64,000 bases of DNA from an uncultured Psychrobacter sp. (GCA_947501045.1 CANMUI010000010.1:47028-111027); one strand, 5' to 3'. Shown: positions 1 through 9,359, counted from the first letter of the stretch. The notes: generated by a model not told the origin, from the sequence alone. Program-made: numbers and translations.

Positions 1-158
1 AGACTGAACTACTCAAAACCCCAAATCTTGGTAAGAAATCATTGACCGAAATCAAAGACGTATTAGCGTCTAAAGATTTAGAGCTCGGTATGCGCCTAGA
101 TAACTGGCCACCAGCTGACTTGCGTGTCGATGATCGTTTTTCTTATCGTAGCCGTTAA
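1..158 (+). CDS. rpoA: RNA polymerase alpha subunit, C-terminal end (partial)
   Basis: The window opens inside this gene. The frame starting at base 3 gives about 51 residues ending in a TAA at 156-158. The peptide contains LLKTPNLGKKSLTEIKDVL, the helix-hairpin region of the alpha C-terminal domain that contacts UP-element DNA and activators, and ends in the usual basic tail. The next gene, 19 bases on, is rplQ, the standard order at the end of the alpha operon. Only the C-terminal domain is visible, so nothing can be said about the start. Confidence 0.95.
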   Translation, partial: TELLKTPNLGKKSLTEIKDVLASKDLELGMRLDNWPPADLRVDDRFSYRSR

Positions 159-177
159 ACTTTAAGGATATTTGACC

Positions 178-540
178 ATGCGCCATCGTAAGAGTGGAGT
201 CAAGCTGGGTCGTACCGGCAGTCATCGTAAAGCAATGTTCCAGAACATGACTAACTCACTATTTGAGCATGAACTGATTAAAACAACATTGCCAAAAGCA
301 AAAGAGTTGCGCCGTGTTGCGGAACCATTAATCACTATGGCTAAAGAAGATAGCGTTGCTAATCGTCGTCTAGCTTTTAGCCGTATGCGTAGTAAAGCTA
401 TGGTAGGTAAACTATTTGGTACGTTAGGTCCTCGTTATCAAACGCGTCCAGGTGGTTACTTACGTATCGTAAAGTGTGGTTACCGTGATGGTGATAACGC
501 GCCAATGGCTTATGTAGAATTGGTAGATCGTGACGCATAA
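178..540 (+). CDS. rplQ: Large ribosomal subunit protein bL17
   Basis: A 120-residue protein starting MRHRKSGVKLGRTGSHRKAM, the signature start of bacterial L17, a protein near the peptide exit tunnel. A TTG two codons earlier is in frame, but ATG at 178 matches the family start and has AAGGA at a normal distance. It lies directly behind rpoA as in most proteobacteria and is followed by a strong terminator, so it is the last gene of the alpha operon. The length is normal. Confidence 0.97.
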   Translation: MRHRKSGVKLGRTGSHRKAMFQNMTNSLFEHELIKTTLPKAKELRRVAEPLITMAKEDSVANRRLAFSRMRSKAMVGKLFGTLGPRYQTRPGGYLRIVKCGYRDGDNAPMAYVELVDRDA

Positions 541-557
541 TAGTTTTAATTCTAACT

Positions 558-587
558 AAAAAAGCTCCAATTTATTGGAGCTTTTTT
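558..587 (+). terminator. Rho-independent terminator of the rpoA-rplQ operon
   Basis: A perfect 13-bp inverted repeat (558-570 and 575-587) around a TTTA loop. The right arm ends in a run of T. It ends 47 bases after rplQ. Because the stem starts with A and ends with T runs, it may also serve the opposite-strand gene yciO from the other side. Confidence 0.9.
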
Positions 588-639
588 AATGCTAAAATTT
601 TTTAACAAGATTAATTATAAATCCCAATACGTAATTTTA

Positions 640-1260
640 TTATAATAATAAAGAGTTAACATCAGCCGCTCCTTGTCTCACAATCTCAGGTTGACTACCG
701 GTCATATCAACGATAGTAGTCAGCTTAGTGGTTTTAATACCAGCATTGATGAGTCCATCTATTTGATTGCCTAATAATTCTTCTATATCAAAAGGATCAT
801 CTAAAATGTCTTCATGAGAAGGCAGTATTAAAGAGCTAGTTAATATAGGTTCATCCATAGCTTCTAATAGCGCCTGCGCTATAGGGTTGCTTGGTACCCG
901 AATACCAATGGTTTTTTTCTTAGGATGAGCCAGTTTTTTGGGTACATCTTTGGTGGCATTTAATATAAAGGTGATGGGAGCGGGGGTATGCGCTTTTAGT
1001 TGTTTAAACTGGTTATTGTCTACAGTTGCATAAGTAGCAATTTCACTCAAATCACGGCATAGCAAGGTGAATTGATGTTTATCATCAAGCTCACGTATTA
1101 GTTTTAGTTTTTCTAGTGCGTCTTTGGCACCGAGACGACAACCAAAAGCGTAACTGGTGTCGGTAGGATAAATGAGTAATTGATCGTTACGTAGTAGATC
1201 TGCAGCTTGGTCTATTAAACGCGGCTGCGGGTTCTCAGGATGAATATAAAAAGTCTGCAT
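640..1260 (-). CDS. yciO: YciO, Sua5/YrdC-family protein
   Basis: A 206-residue protein, the same length as E. coli YciO. It opens FYIHPENPQPRLIDQAADLL and has the family motifs YPTDTSYAFGC near residue 31 and KKTIGIRVPSNPIAQALL near residue 115. The Sua5/YrdC fold makes threonylcarbamoyl-AMP for the t6A modification of tRNA. YciO is the paralogue branch, whose exact role is less certain than that of TsaC. The start has AGGAGC just upstream. It is convergent with rplQ and just downstream of the broken epmC on the same strand. Confidence 0.9.
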   Translation of the reverse strand: MQTFYIHPENPQPRLIDQAADLLRNDQLLIYPTDTSYAFGCRLGAKDALEKLKLIRELDDKHQFTLLCRDLSEIATYATVDNNQFKQLKAHTPAPITFILNATKDVPKKLAHPKKKTIGIRVPSNPIAQALLEAMDEPILTSSLILPSHEDILDDPFDIEELLGNQIDGLINAGIKTTKLTTIVDMTGSQPEIVRQGAADVNSLLL

Positions 1261-1434
1261 AACAGCTCCTTGTTTAACTCTATATTTTTTTGATTATTTG
1301 CTAAGTATAACGTCAGTTGTTAGTCAAGTAATAGGAGTACGTCGTTAAAAATAGTGTGAGGTTGTTAACATTGTTTTAGTTAAAGGTTTTGGCGATCCAG
1401 CCTATAGTAGAATCCTATTTAAAACTGATTAGTG

Positions 1435-1755
1435 TTAAAGCTGATTAGTGATGCATCTTAATAAAGCGTACAGTAGAATTTGTGCATCGCGAGGTAAGGA
1501 TTGAGGGCTTGTAATATAATGTTTAACTTGCTGGTAAACATCATTAGCAAAAGTGCTGTTGCCTGTATCGAAATCAGCAAATAAATTATCCTGTGAGACT
1601 TGAAAAGGACGCTGACAGGCGAGAGTAAACAAACACTCTATAGCTTGTGGTTTAACTTCTACACGCTCAAATGCTTGCTGCTGAGAGGCGCTACGTCCAT
1701 CTGGAGCATACCAATAGCCAAAGTCATTTAACTGTCTACGAGCTTTTCCTGCCAC
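1435..1755 (-). pseudogene. epmC: EF-P hydroxylase EpmC, C-terminal fragment cut off by island insertion
   Basis: The reading frame contains GKARRQLNDFGYWYAPDGRS and QAFERVEVKPQAIECLF, which correspond to the middle and end of E. coli EpmC (YfcM). EpmC hydroxylates the modified lysine of elongation factor P. The frame continues in phase upstream of the nominal GTG at 1755 through codons for SHWC (about 1756-1767) and then changes into unrelated AT-rich DNA. The missing first part is at 20826-21269 on the same strand, 19 kb away. The fragment lacks the first histidine and glutamate of HExxH and is unlikely to be functional. A GTG could in principle start translation here, but I see no good ribosome site. 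Confidence 0.9.
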
Positions 1756-1767
1756 GCACCAGTGACT

Positions 1768-2055
1768 TAATTCTAGTAAACTCTTTGTTAATAATGTACA
1801 TGTCTATGTTGTTGAAAGTTAATAGATTTAAAATCTATACTTGTTTTTATATTATTCAAAGAAAATGTACATATTTTTGGGTTTAATTATAAAATTGTAC
1901 ATCAGCTTTTGATTGTGTCTGAATTGCTCATAGCTGCATATTATGCATTTTTGAATTCAACATTAAGCAACATATACTTGAAAATACATTAACACAAATG
2001 TTATTTTTAACGTAATTAAGTATACAATTAGTTTGTTAGTTCAAAAATCACATAC
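1768..2055. other. Left end of the island, non-coding, with TGTACAT repeats
   Basis: About 290 AT-rich bases without a convincing gene. TGTACAT occurs three times (1795-1801, 1866-1872, 1896-1902), and a 7-bp inverted repeat lies at 1822-1828/1832-1838. The third copy extends to GTACATCA, which also occurs at the right end near 20802-20809. Such subterminal repeats are typical recombinase-binding sites. This role is inferred. Confidence 0.4.
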
Positions 2056-2670
2056 TTAAAGAAATCGACTAACTCTTAAAAAAATCTCATCAGTTTCATC
2101 ACTTGCTACAGAGGCAACAGCCGTCATACCCCAAAATAATTCACCAAATAGCTCAATAGCTATTAATAGATGCTCAGCTGACAAATTAGTGCTTATGAAT
2201 TTAGAGGGTATATGCAAACCTTCATTAGTTCGACTAAAATACAACGACTTTTCTCTAAGAGCTGAGTATTTCCCTGTTTCATAGTTCATTATTATCTCTT
2301 CAACTCTCTCTTTACCAATACTGTTATATAAACGTTCAGAAGATAAAAATAAAGGGTCGATAGAGATCCTGTGCTTTTTGCCATGATTAAAGAGAGGATC
2401 TTTCGATCGCTTCACTCTCTGCTTCGTTTCTAGCTCTCCTCTTGAGCGCATGTGACCAGCGTGCACTTTAGCAATTTCCTCGAATACAGTAATAGATAAA
2501 AATAGCGAAGGTGCTGCACTGTCAGTCATTAATAAGGTATATGAAGCTTTTATCAAATCAAAGATATGCAGAATAGCAGCGTTATACTCATCTCTACTAT
2601 GTAATCCTATATAACCATCAGAAATTGATAGAGATGCTTCGTATGCTATATGGTGACCCGTACTTTTCAC
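2056..2670 (-). CDS. AbiV-like abortive infection protein
   Basis: 204 residues from a GTG start that has GGAGAG about 9 bases upstream. The central stretch LFLSITVFEEIAKVHAGHM (from about residue 56) resembles the SITALEEIAK core of AbiV-family proteins, all-alpha proteins known from lactococcal abortive infection, where AbiV interferes with phage translation. A basic, proline-poor segment with KHR follows, then a second helical part. It stands alone on the minus strand at the left edge of the island, 137 bases from the TIR-like gene on the same strand. The family assignment comes from motif memory. The target is unknown. Confidence 0.65.
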   Translation of the reverse strand: MKSTGHHIAYEASLSISDGYIGLHSRDEYNAAILHIFDLIKASYTLLMTDSAAPSLFLSITVFEEIAKVHAGHMRSRGELETKQRVKRSKDPLFNHGKKHRISIDPLFLSSERLYNSIGKERVEEIIMNYETGKYSALREKSLYFSRTNEGLHIPSKFISTNLSAEHLLIAIELFGELFWGMTAVASVASDETDEIFLRVSRFL

Positions 2671-2807
2671 TACGTAACTCTCCGTTAATGAGTATCAATG
2701 ACAATTGCAAAGCCTTCAATAGCTTTCCGTATTCAACTATAGCAAACTGTATAAGCTACCCGTTCCAGAAAGTGGATCTAGATAGCCTGTTTTCGAGATA
2801 AACTTAT

Positions 2808-3737
2808 CTACTCTAAGGACTTTAAAAGCTTATTACTGTCTAAATCATAGCCTGCTTCACTAAGCTCTTTTGATAGTATCTGTTTCCAAGCACCAGCATT
2901 GTCTAACTGGTTCCAAACAACACCGCTAAAATCTGTCGGAATTTCTAAATTACCTGATTTAAATGCACATACCCTGTTCCGACCGAGTTTGCCCATAAAG
3001 TAACCTAACTCTAAAATCACGTTTTGACGGGCTCGAGGTTGGTACTCATCTGCACCCTTCGATTTACCCACATCATCTGGAGTCAATAATATAATTGCAA
3101 ATCCTACATCCGCATAATGCTCAATCTTTTCAATAATCGTTTTATTACCACTTGCCTGTTCATGAAGAACAATAGCTTCAAAATCATTTTTTTCTAGAAA
3201 ACGTGCCATCATTTCTTTTGCATGATCGTCATGCCCATGAACGACAAATACTTTTCTATTAGATTGAGCGTTAGGGCTAGTATCCTCTGCCTTAAGCTTA
3301 GGTTCTATATTGCTATTTGAAGCTATATATTCTTTATAATCGCGTACAAAGGGAATAACTAGTCCTATAACTAAGTTGTGAATACTGGAGATTATTTTAC
3401 GGTCACGACTATTAAAGAATACATGAGCAAAGGTGGAAGCATAATCTGTATCATTGCCTAATTTTTGGATTAATGCATACTTTAATCCTAAGTCATGTTC
3501 TTCATCACCAGTCCATTGTAACTTGCTAGTGCCAACCATTCCCTGCTGAGTGGCATAGCTTGCTTCTAGAAATTCTTCTAAATTAACATTTCTAGTAAGT
3601 GTCTTATTAAAAGCCTGTAAGTCTTCATGGCGTAACAACTGAGCTAGCTTTTCAAGCAAGCCTTCATAAGTTTGGCTCTGTGATGCTTGAAGATCTAACA
3701 CGGTATTATCGATTTTTTTGAATAGATCAACGGCCAT
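2808..3737 (-). CDS. TIR-like nucleotide-binding protein (CAP12/Pycsar-effector-type TIR domain)
   Basis: 309 residues from the ATG at 3737, which has GAGGAG 8 bases upstream. An upstream start at 3776 is also open but lies inside the preceding gene. The C-terminal half (from about residue 160) begins KVFVVHGHDDHAKEMMARFL and has FAIILLTPDDVG, RARQNVILELGYFMGKLGR and ending blocks of the TIR-like domain found in bacterial defence effectors that destroy NAD or bind nucleotides. The E in NVILELGYF is the likely catalytic glutamate. The N-terminal half is helical and may be a sensor. Its start is 10 bases inside the end of the small upstream gene, so the two are translationally coupled. NADase activity is inferred. 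Confidence 0.75.
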   Translation of the reverse strand: MAVDLFKKIDNTVLDLQASQSQTYEGLLEKLAQLLRHEDLQAFNKTLTRNVNLEEFLEASYATQQGMVGTSKLQWTGDEEHDLGLKYALIQKLGNDTDYASTFAHVFFNSRDRKIISSIHNLVIGLVIPFVRDYKEYIASNSNIEPKLKAEDTSPNAQSNRKVFVVHGHDDHAKEMMARFLEKNDFEAIVLHEQASGNKTIIEKIEHYADVGFAIILLTPDDVGKSKGADEYQPRARQNVILELGYFMGKLGRNRVCAFKSGNLEIPTDFSGVVWNQLDNAGAWKQILSKELSEAGYDLDSNKLLKSLE

Positions 3738-4029
3738 TTTTATTCTCCTCGCTATCAGCCTGTATTCTTGCTTCACTTGCTTTATCTATAATTATTTGTC
3801 TATAGGCTGCCTTGATGCCGTCAGCCATGTCAGTAGCCACGGGGTTTGAAGCGTAATTTTCGAACTTTTTATCAACCATGTTTTCCATTTCAACGATAGC
3901 TAACTCAATGCTTTCAGCACTTTCAGCATCGAACTGTATGCTTCCTAGTTCACCTTCAAGCTCATCGGTCATTTTGCCTAACTCACTTAATGTCTTGTTC
4001 AGTTGATCCAGTCCTTTTATCTCGAACAT
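3727..4029 (-). CDS. Small acidic helical protein paired with the TIR-like effector
   Basis: 100 residues and very acidic, with predicted long helices (KGLDQLNKTLSELGKMTDEL, then ESAESIELAIVEMENMVDKK). It has a C-terminal NKNGR tail, no signal peptide and no membrane segment. An ATG preceded by AGGAGTAGATAAG is a good start. Its last 11 bases overlap the TIR-like gene, so the two form one operon. I do not recognise a named family. A sensor, antitoxin or activity regulator for the TIR protein are all possible, and the overlap favours a 1:1 partner. Confidence 0.7.
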   Translation of the reverse strand: MFEIKGLDQLNKTLSELGKMTDELEGELGSIQFDAESAESIELAIVEMENMVDKKFENYASNPVATDMADGIKAAYRQIIIDKASEARIQADSEENKNGR

Positions 4030-4231
4030 CTTATCTACTCCTATTTCATGACTAACGATTTTTATAAAGTTATAATAGCAGGTTAATCTGTTGACAGCGC
4101 ATATTAGCCAAGCACATGCGTCAGTGTATGTCGCTTAAAATATCTTTATCATTGTTTGGTTGGATTGACTTTGTCATAATGCCAAAGCAGTTATATAAGC
4201 GCTCCTTTTACCTTACACCCTAGGAAGTATC

Positions 4232-6226
4232 ATGACCAACCTGTCTACCGAAACCCTCTTTGATGAAACTGAAACAGCAAATAGCAAACAGATTGCTATT
4301 TTGAAAAAACATTTTCCTCAGTGTTTCGATAAGGACGGTCACTTTCAGCCTGAAAAAATGATGGAAGTCGTAAAAGCCAATGACGTAGATATGGTCAAGG
4401 AGTCCTATAGCTTAAACTGGCTTGGTAAAGCCTATGCTAGGCTGTTAACCAACTTACCGCCTCAAAAGCTACTAAAACCTGATACAACGCATAACGAGAG
4501 CTCAGAGAACAGTGATAGCGATAACATACTGATTAAAGGTGATAATCTTGAAGTGCTCAAGCATTTGGTCAATGGCTACCGTGAAAAAATTAAGATGATA
4601 TATATTGACCCTCCTTACAATACGGGGTCAGATGGTTTTGTTTATCAAGACAACTTTAAGTTTAATGTAGATGATTTGAGCCGACTAGCAGGCATCGATA
4701 AAGCTGAAGCAGAGCGTATTCTTAGCTTTAATGCTAAAGGCTCAAATAGCCATAGTGCTTGGTTAACCTTTATGTATCCTAGATTGTATATCGCTCGTGA
4801 ACTCATGCGCGAAGATGGCGTGATCTTTATTAGTATTGATGATAATGAGCAAGCTCAATTAAAACTGTTGTGTGATGAGATCTTTGGTGAAGAAAACTTC
4901 ATTGCATCCTATGTTCATAAAAATAATTCTATTAAAAATCAAGCTAAACTTGTATCGGTTTCAACTGAGCACTTACTATGCTATGCAAAAAATAGTGAAA
5001 TACTTAAGAAAGTAGAGTGGCGTTTAAATAAAAAGGGAGCCAAAGATATATCAAAGCTATTTGTTAAGCTCAAAGAGTCAGGACTTGATTTAGATCAAAT
5101 TGAGCAAGAAATTAAAACTATGTACCAACGACCTAAATATGCTCATTTGAGCCGATGGAACAAAGTTGATAATAACGGTGTATTCAAGGATTCGGACTTA
5201 TCTCGAGAGGGAGGCTCTAAAGACTATACTATTATTAACCCAGAAACTGGAGAGCCTTGTCTTATACCTAATAGAGGGTGGGGTAAGTCGAAAGATGTAT
5301 TAGAAAAAATGCAAAAGCAAGGTTTGATATGGTACGGAGATCCTTTAACACCGCCAGGTGGGAAAGACTATATTAATGAAGATGATTTAATAGTCCCTGA
5401 TAGCTTCTTTTACTACGACAACTCTATTGATACAAGATGGATTAAATCTACTTTTAATGCATTAGTGTTCGAAAATCCCAAACCTATCGAGATGATCAAG
5501 TCACTATTATCAATGGTTGGGACTCAGGAGGGTACTATCCTAGACTTTTTTGCTGGTAGTGGGACAACGGCTGATGCTGTTATGCGTCTAAATGCTGAAG
5601 ATAATGGTGAAAGGAACTTTATTTGCGTACAGTTAGATGAGTTGACATATGAGCTGGACTCTAAAACAGGAGCAAAAAAGGCTAAGAAAAATTCTAAAGA
5701 AGCTTTCAACGCTGGTTATAACTCTATCTTCGATATTACTAAAGAGAGAATCACTAAAGCTAAAGCAGAAATTATTGAAAACGACCCAGATTTTAAAGGC
5801 GACCTCAGCTTCAAAGTATTTGATATTACTTCTGACTTCAGACCTGTTATCAATGACGATTTAGAAGTGAGTAATGAAAGCCTGTTTGACGATATGGTAT
5901 TAAGTGACGAGCAGTATCAAGCACTGCTGACGACATGGATGCTTTACGATAACAATGAGCTAACTGCAGACATTATAAGTATAGATCTGCAAGGCTATAA
6001 TGCCGAGCTAGTGAATAAGAACCTATATCTAATCGCCTCTGGCTTTGGCACTCAAAATTTGAAGTGCTTGTTAGATAAGTTAGATAAGGATAAAAGTTTT
6101 GCGCCAGACAGAATCATAGTTAACGGCTACAACTTCGATACCGCCATACAGATGGAGTTAAACGAAGCCATCAAAAGCTATCAAAACAAAAAGAAGATCA
6201 CGATCAATATTATTGTTAGATACTAA
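4232..6226 (+). CDS. mod: Type III restriction-modification system, DNA methyltransferase subunit
   Basis: 664 residues. The catalytic motif DPPYNTG is at residues 126-132 and the AdoMet-binding motif DFFAGSGTTADAV starts at 438. This order (catalytic motif first) is that of beta-class adenine methyltransferases such as type III Mod. The region between, about 200-400, should hold the target-recognition domain that defines the modified sequence. ATG with AGGAAG upstream. Res follows after 47 bases, so the pair forms an operon. The Mod subunit both protects host DNA and supplies specificity to Res. No simple-sequence repeat that would make it phase-variable was seen. Confidence 0.93.
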   Translation: MTNLSTETLFDETETANSKQIAILKKHFPQCFDKDGHFQPEKMMEVVKANDVDMVKESYSLNWLGKAYARLLTNLPPQKLLKPDTTHNESSENSDSDNILIKGDNLEVLKHLVNGYREKIKMIYIDPPYNTGSDGFVYQDNFKFNVDDLSRLAGIDKAEAERILSFNAKGSNSHSAWLTFMYPRLYIARELMREDGVIFISIDDNEQAQLKLLCDEIFGEENFIASYVHKNNSIKNQAKLVSVSTEHLLCYAKNSEILKKVEWRLNKKGAKDISKLFVKLKESGLDLDQIEQEIKTMYQRPKYAHLSRWNKVDNNGVFKDSDLSREGGSKDYTIINPETGEPCLIPNRGWGKSKDVLEKMQKQGLIWYGDPLTPPGGKDYINEDDLIVPDSFFYYDNSIDTRWIKSTFNALVFENPKPIEMIKSLLSMVGTQEGTILDFFAGSGTTADAVMRLNAEDNGERNFICVQLDELTYELDSKTGAKKAKKNSKEAFNAGYNSIFDITKERITKAKAEIIENDPDFKGDLSFKVFDITSDFRPVINDDLEVSNESLFDDMVLSDEQYQALLTTWMLYDNNELTADIISIDLQGYNAELVNKNLYLIASGFGTQNLKCLLDKLDKDKSFAPDRIIVNGYNFDTAIQMELNEAIKSYQNKKKITINIIVRY

Positions 6227-6273
6227 ATTTTTGATAGCTATTTTCTTTTTTAACTTCATATACGAGAGCGACT

Positions 6274-9228
6274 ATGGCAGGCTTTAATTTCGAACCAAAT
6301 CTACCTCATCAAGAAAAGGCAATTATTGCGTTAATAAAGTCGTTTGCAAACGTAGAGTTTCATTCTTCAAACGACTATACCATCAATCAATATATCAACC
6401 CTAAGATCAGTTTTAAAGCTATAGCGCTAGCCACTGATATTGAGCAAGTGCAAAAAGATAACGGTATATTTGGCACAGATAAACGCAGTGACGACCCTAT
6501 ATTTGATATATCAATGGAAACGGGTACAGGTAAGACCTATACCTATACCAAAACCATGTATGAGCTTAACAAAATCTATGGGCTGTTTAAGTTTATCGTC
6601 GTCGTGCCTACTCTTTCTATTAAAGCTGGTACGGTAAACTTCCTAAAGAGTGACGCTTTGCGTGAGCACTTTCGCCATGATTTTCAAGGTGAATATCATG
6701 ATAAGCAAATTGTCACTTACGTGGTTGAAAGCAAAAAAAGTAAGAAAGGCAAAAGATCCTATATGCCAGAGTCTGTGACTCAGTTTGTCAATTCCAGTCA
6801 CGGTGACAAAAGTAAAATACACGTTTTGGTGATTAACCAAGGCATGATTAACTCACCTACTATTCAAGAAGAAAGATTTGATCGAGCATTGCTCGGAGAG
6901 AAATACGATCGCGCCATCGATGCGCTAGCAGGGGTCAATCCTGTCGTTATCATAGACGAGCCGCATAAGTTTCCACAAACTGGTAAAACTTGGCAAAGTA
7001 TATCGAACTTAAAAGCACAGTTCACGCTACGCTATGGTGCAACTTTCAACGATGAGTATAAAAACCTCATTTACCATCTAACGGCTGTTGATGCCTTTAA
7101 CCAAGACCTTGTGAAGGGTGTAATGGCTTATATTGAAACCATGTCAGGCAATGATAATGCTAAGCTAACACTGAAGTCTTTAGATGGTAAAGAGGCTGTC
7201 TTTGAACTCAGTGAAAATGGCGTGAAGACCCGTCATACGTTAAGAAATAACGACTCACTATCTAGTATTCATTCAGCGATACACAGCTTAAATATTGAGA
7301 AGCTGAATAAAACAACGCTTGTACTCAGTAATGGTATCGAGCTTAAAAAAGGCGAGAGTATCAACCCATACTCTTATCTTGAGTCTCTTCAAGACAGTAT
7401 GATTCAAAAGGCTATCAAAGAGCACTTTAAACTGGAGCGAGAGCTGCTTACTCGCAGTCCACGCATCAAACCGTTAACGCTGTTCTTTATTGATGATATC
7501 GAGGGTTATAGAGACGGTAATGAGCTCGCTGGCAGTTTAAAAACACAATTTGAGACTTGGGTCCTAGCAATAGCTAAGTCCTATCTTGCTAAAGAAACAG
7601 ATCCATTCTATAAGCAGTATTTACAGCGGACTATTAAAGATATCAGTCTGACCCATGGTGGCTACTTCTCAAAAGACAACACAGGTAATGACGAAAAAAT
7701 CGAAGCTGAGATTAACGAAATTTTGCATGATAAAGAAAGTTTATTGTCACTAGATAATCCAAGGCGCTTTATCTTTTCTAAATGGACGTTGCGTGAGGGA
7801 TGGGATAATCCAAACGTTTTTCAAATTTGTAAGCTCCGATCAAGTGGTAGTACGACCTCTAAACTACAGGAGGTAGGGCGAGGCTTGCGCTTGCCTGTCA
7901 ATGAGCATATGGCGAGAGAGAAGACTGATGACTTTCGCTTAAACTATTATGTCGACTTTACGGAAAAGGATTTTGTAGAAGAGCTGACTCAAGAGATTAA
8001 TGAAACCTCTGCTTCAGAAGTAGTGCCAGAAGAGCTGAGCAATGAGTTAGTTGAGCAAATCAAAAATCATTATGAAGTGAGTAAAAGAGAGCTCAGCAAT
8101 CAACTTTATGACCAAAACTTAATTGATGATGACGAGAAGTTCTTGGAGGGTGGTTATCAAGCCCTTAAAGACCTATATCCCAACGCTTTTGCTCAGAAGC
8201 TGAAAAAAGATAAGGTTGTCGATAAGAGTAAAACAGATACGAAAAACAAAACTAAGGTTAGAATTGGTAAATACGAAGAACTCAAGGAACTATGGGAGTT
8301 GATCAATCAGCGTGCTATTTTAGAATACCAGTTTGAAGATGAGGTCAATTTCTACGAAAACCTGCTTATGGACTATCTGAAGCAAGAGATTGCTGCTAAT
8401 AACTTCAGTAAGACTGGGCTCGTAACAAAAGTATCGAAGCTTCATATTCATAATAATCAAGCTGGTTATCAGAGCGTATATGATGATGAGGATGACTTCG
8501 CAAAAATTAGCACCATGAGTTACGGCAGTTTTTTACGCCAGTTATCTGAAAAAACGTATATAAAACTGCCAACCTTACATAAAGCGTTCGTTACTCTCAG
8601 ACATCTAAAAGACAAAGGTGAACAGGGTCTAGATATTAATGACTACTTGAACATCCAAACTATCCGTAAGTTTGCTGACGGGATAAAACTCTATTTGTTC
8701 CAAAATGCTATGCAGAAGTTTGAAATAGGCTATAACATCATATCTAATCAAGTTCATCCTACCAGCTATACAGATTCAACTGGCTCACCTTTACTCGAGT
8801 TAAAATCAGGTCAGCTAGGTGTTCAATATGATGAAGGTAAGCCTAGTGATGATTTTCTTTTTGAAAATGTTTTCTATGACTCACCTTTAGAAAAGCAGAA
8901 TATTAAAGAGCAGATAAAGCATGTGACAGTATTTAGTAAGATCCCTCGCAATTCAATTAGAATACCGATAGCTGGAGGTGGTACTTACTCACCTGATTTT
9001 GCTTATGTCATTGAAACTGAAAAAGGTCAAACGCTAAATTTAATTATTGAGACCAAAGATACCAGCTCATCTGATAATCTGAGAGCAGAGGAAAGCCGTA
9101 AGATTAAGCATGCTGAGCGGTTGTTTAATCAGATGGAATCAGATGGATTGAGTGTAAGTTTTAGTACTCAGTTTCAAGGTGACTTGATTAAGGATATTAT
9201 TAATAAAGCACTAGAACATGATAGCTAA
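6274..9228 (+). CDS. res: Type III restriction-modification system, helicase-endonuclease subunit
   Basis: 984 residues, normal for Res. The helicase Walker A METGTGKT is at 81-88 and the Walker B variant DEPH at 228-231. The motif VI-like block LQEVGRGLRLPVNEH lies past residue 530. The C-terminal nuclease has PD at 907-908 and E-T-K at 926-928, the PD-(D/E)xK arrangement. Res works as a complex with Mod: it moves along DNA in an ATP-dependent way and cuts near unmodified sites in head-to-head orientation. All key residues are present, so the system looks active. Confidence 0.93.
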   Translation: MAGFNFEPNLPHQEKAIIALIKSFANVEFHSSNDYTINQYINPKISFKAIALATDIEQVQKDNGIFGTDKRSDDPIFDISMETGTGKTYTYTKTMYELNKIYGLFKFIVVVPTLSIKAGTVNFLKSDALREHFRHDFQGEYHDKQIVTYVVESKKSKKGKRSYMPESVTQFVNSSHGDKSKIHVLVINQGMINSPTIQEERFDRALLGEKYDRAIDALAGVNPVVIIDEPHKFPQTGKTWQSISNLKAQFTLRYGATFNDEYKNLIYHLTAVDAFNQDLVKGVMAYIETMSGNDNAKLTLKSLDGKEAVFELSENGVKTRHTLRNNDSLSSIHSAIHSLNIEKLNKTTLVLSNGIELKKGESINPYSYLESLQDSMIQKAIKEHFKLERELLTRSPRIKPLTLFFIDDIEGYRDGNELAGSLKTQFETWVLAIAKSYLAKETDPFYKQYLQRTIKDISLTHGGYFSKDNTGNDEKIEAEINEILHDKESLLSLDNPRRFIFSKWTLREGWDNPNVFQICKLRSSGSTTSKLQEVGRGLRLPVNEHMAREKTDDFRLNYYVDFTEKDFVEELTQEINETSASEVVPEELSNELVEQIKNHYEVSKRELSNQLYDQNLIDDDEKFLEGGYQALKDLYPNAFAQKLKKDKVVDKSKTDTKNKTKVRIGKYEELKELWELINQRAILEYQFEDEVNFYENLLMDYLKQEIAANNFSKTGLVTKVSKLHIHNNQAGYQSVYDDEDDFAKISTMSYGSFLRQLSEKTYIKLPTLHKAFVTLRHLKDKGEQGLDINDYLNIQTIRKFADGIKLYLFQNAMQKFEIGYNIISNQVHPTSYTDSTGSPLLELKSGQLGVQYDEGKPSDDFLFENVFYDSPLEKQNIKEQIKHVTVFSKIPRNSIRIPIAGGGTYSPDFAYVIETEKGQTLNLIIETKDTSSSDNLRAEESRKIKHAERLFNQMESDGLSVSFSTQFQGDLIKDIINKALEHDS

Positions 9229-9302
9229 GTGATTATGCGCTTGATGCTTGATTTTATTTATTATATATACGTATGTAGATTTAAAAAAATTGAAAATCAA
9301 GA

Positions 9303-9324
9303 ATTTCTCTTCGACGCGAGAAAT
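9303..9324. other. 7-bp inverted repeat upstream of the DRT3 genes
   Basis: ATTTCTC at 9303-9309 is repeated inverted as GAGAAAT at 9318-9324, in the 131-base spacer between res and the first reverse transcriptase. There is no T-run after it, so an operator or an mRNA leader hairpin fits better than a terminator. TTGACA at 9334-9339 lies only 20 bases before the start codon and is probably not a promoter for it. Confidence 0.35.
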
Positions 9325-9359
9325 ATCTAATAATTGACATGCATATTTGAGTAATAAAC

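Noticed and set aside
1424..1450. Another member of the 15-bp repeat group (CTGATTAGTG twice)
   Set aside because: The two copies at 1425 and 1441 are 16 bases apart, so the period does not match.
1435..1755. Independent small gene
   Set aside because: The frame continues upstream into codons matching EpmC, there is no ribosome site, and the missing half is found at the other island end.
4232..6226. Phase-variable type III mod gene
   Set aside because: No run of short tandem repeats was found in or before the gene, unlike phase-variable mod genes of Moraxella and Haemophilus.
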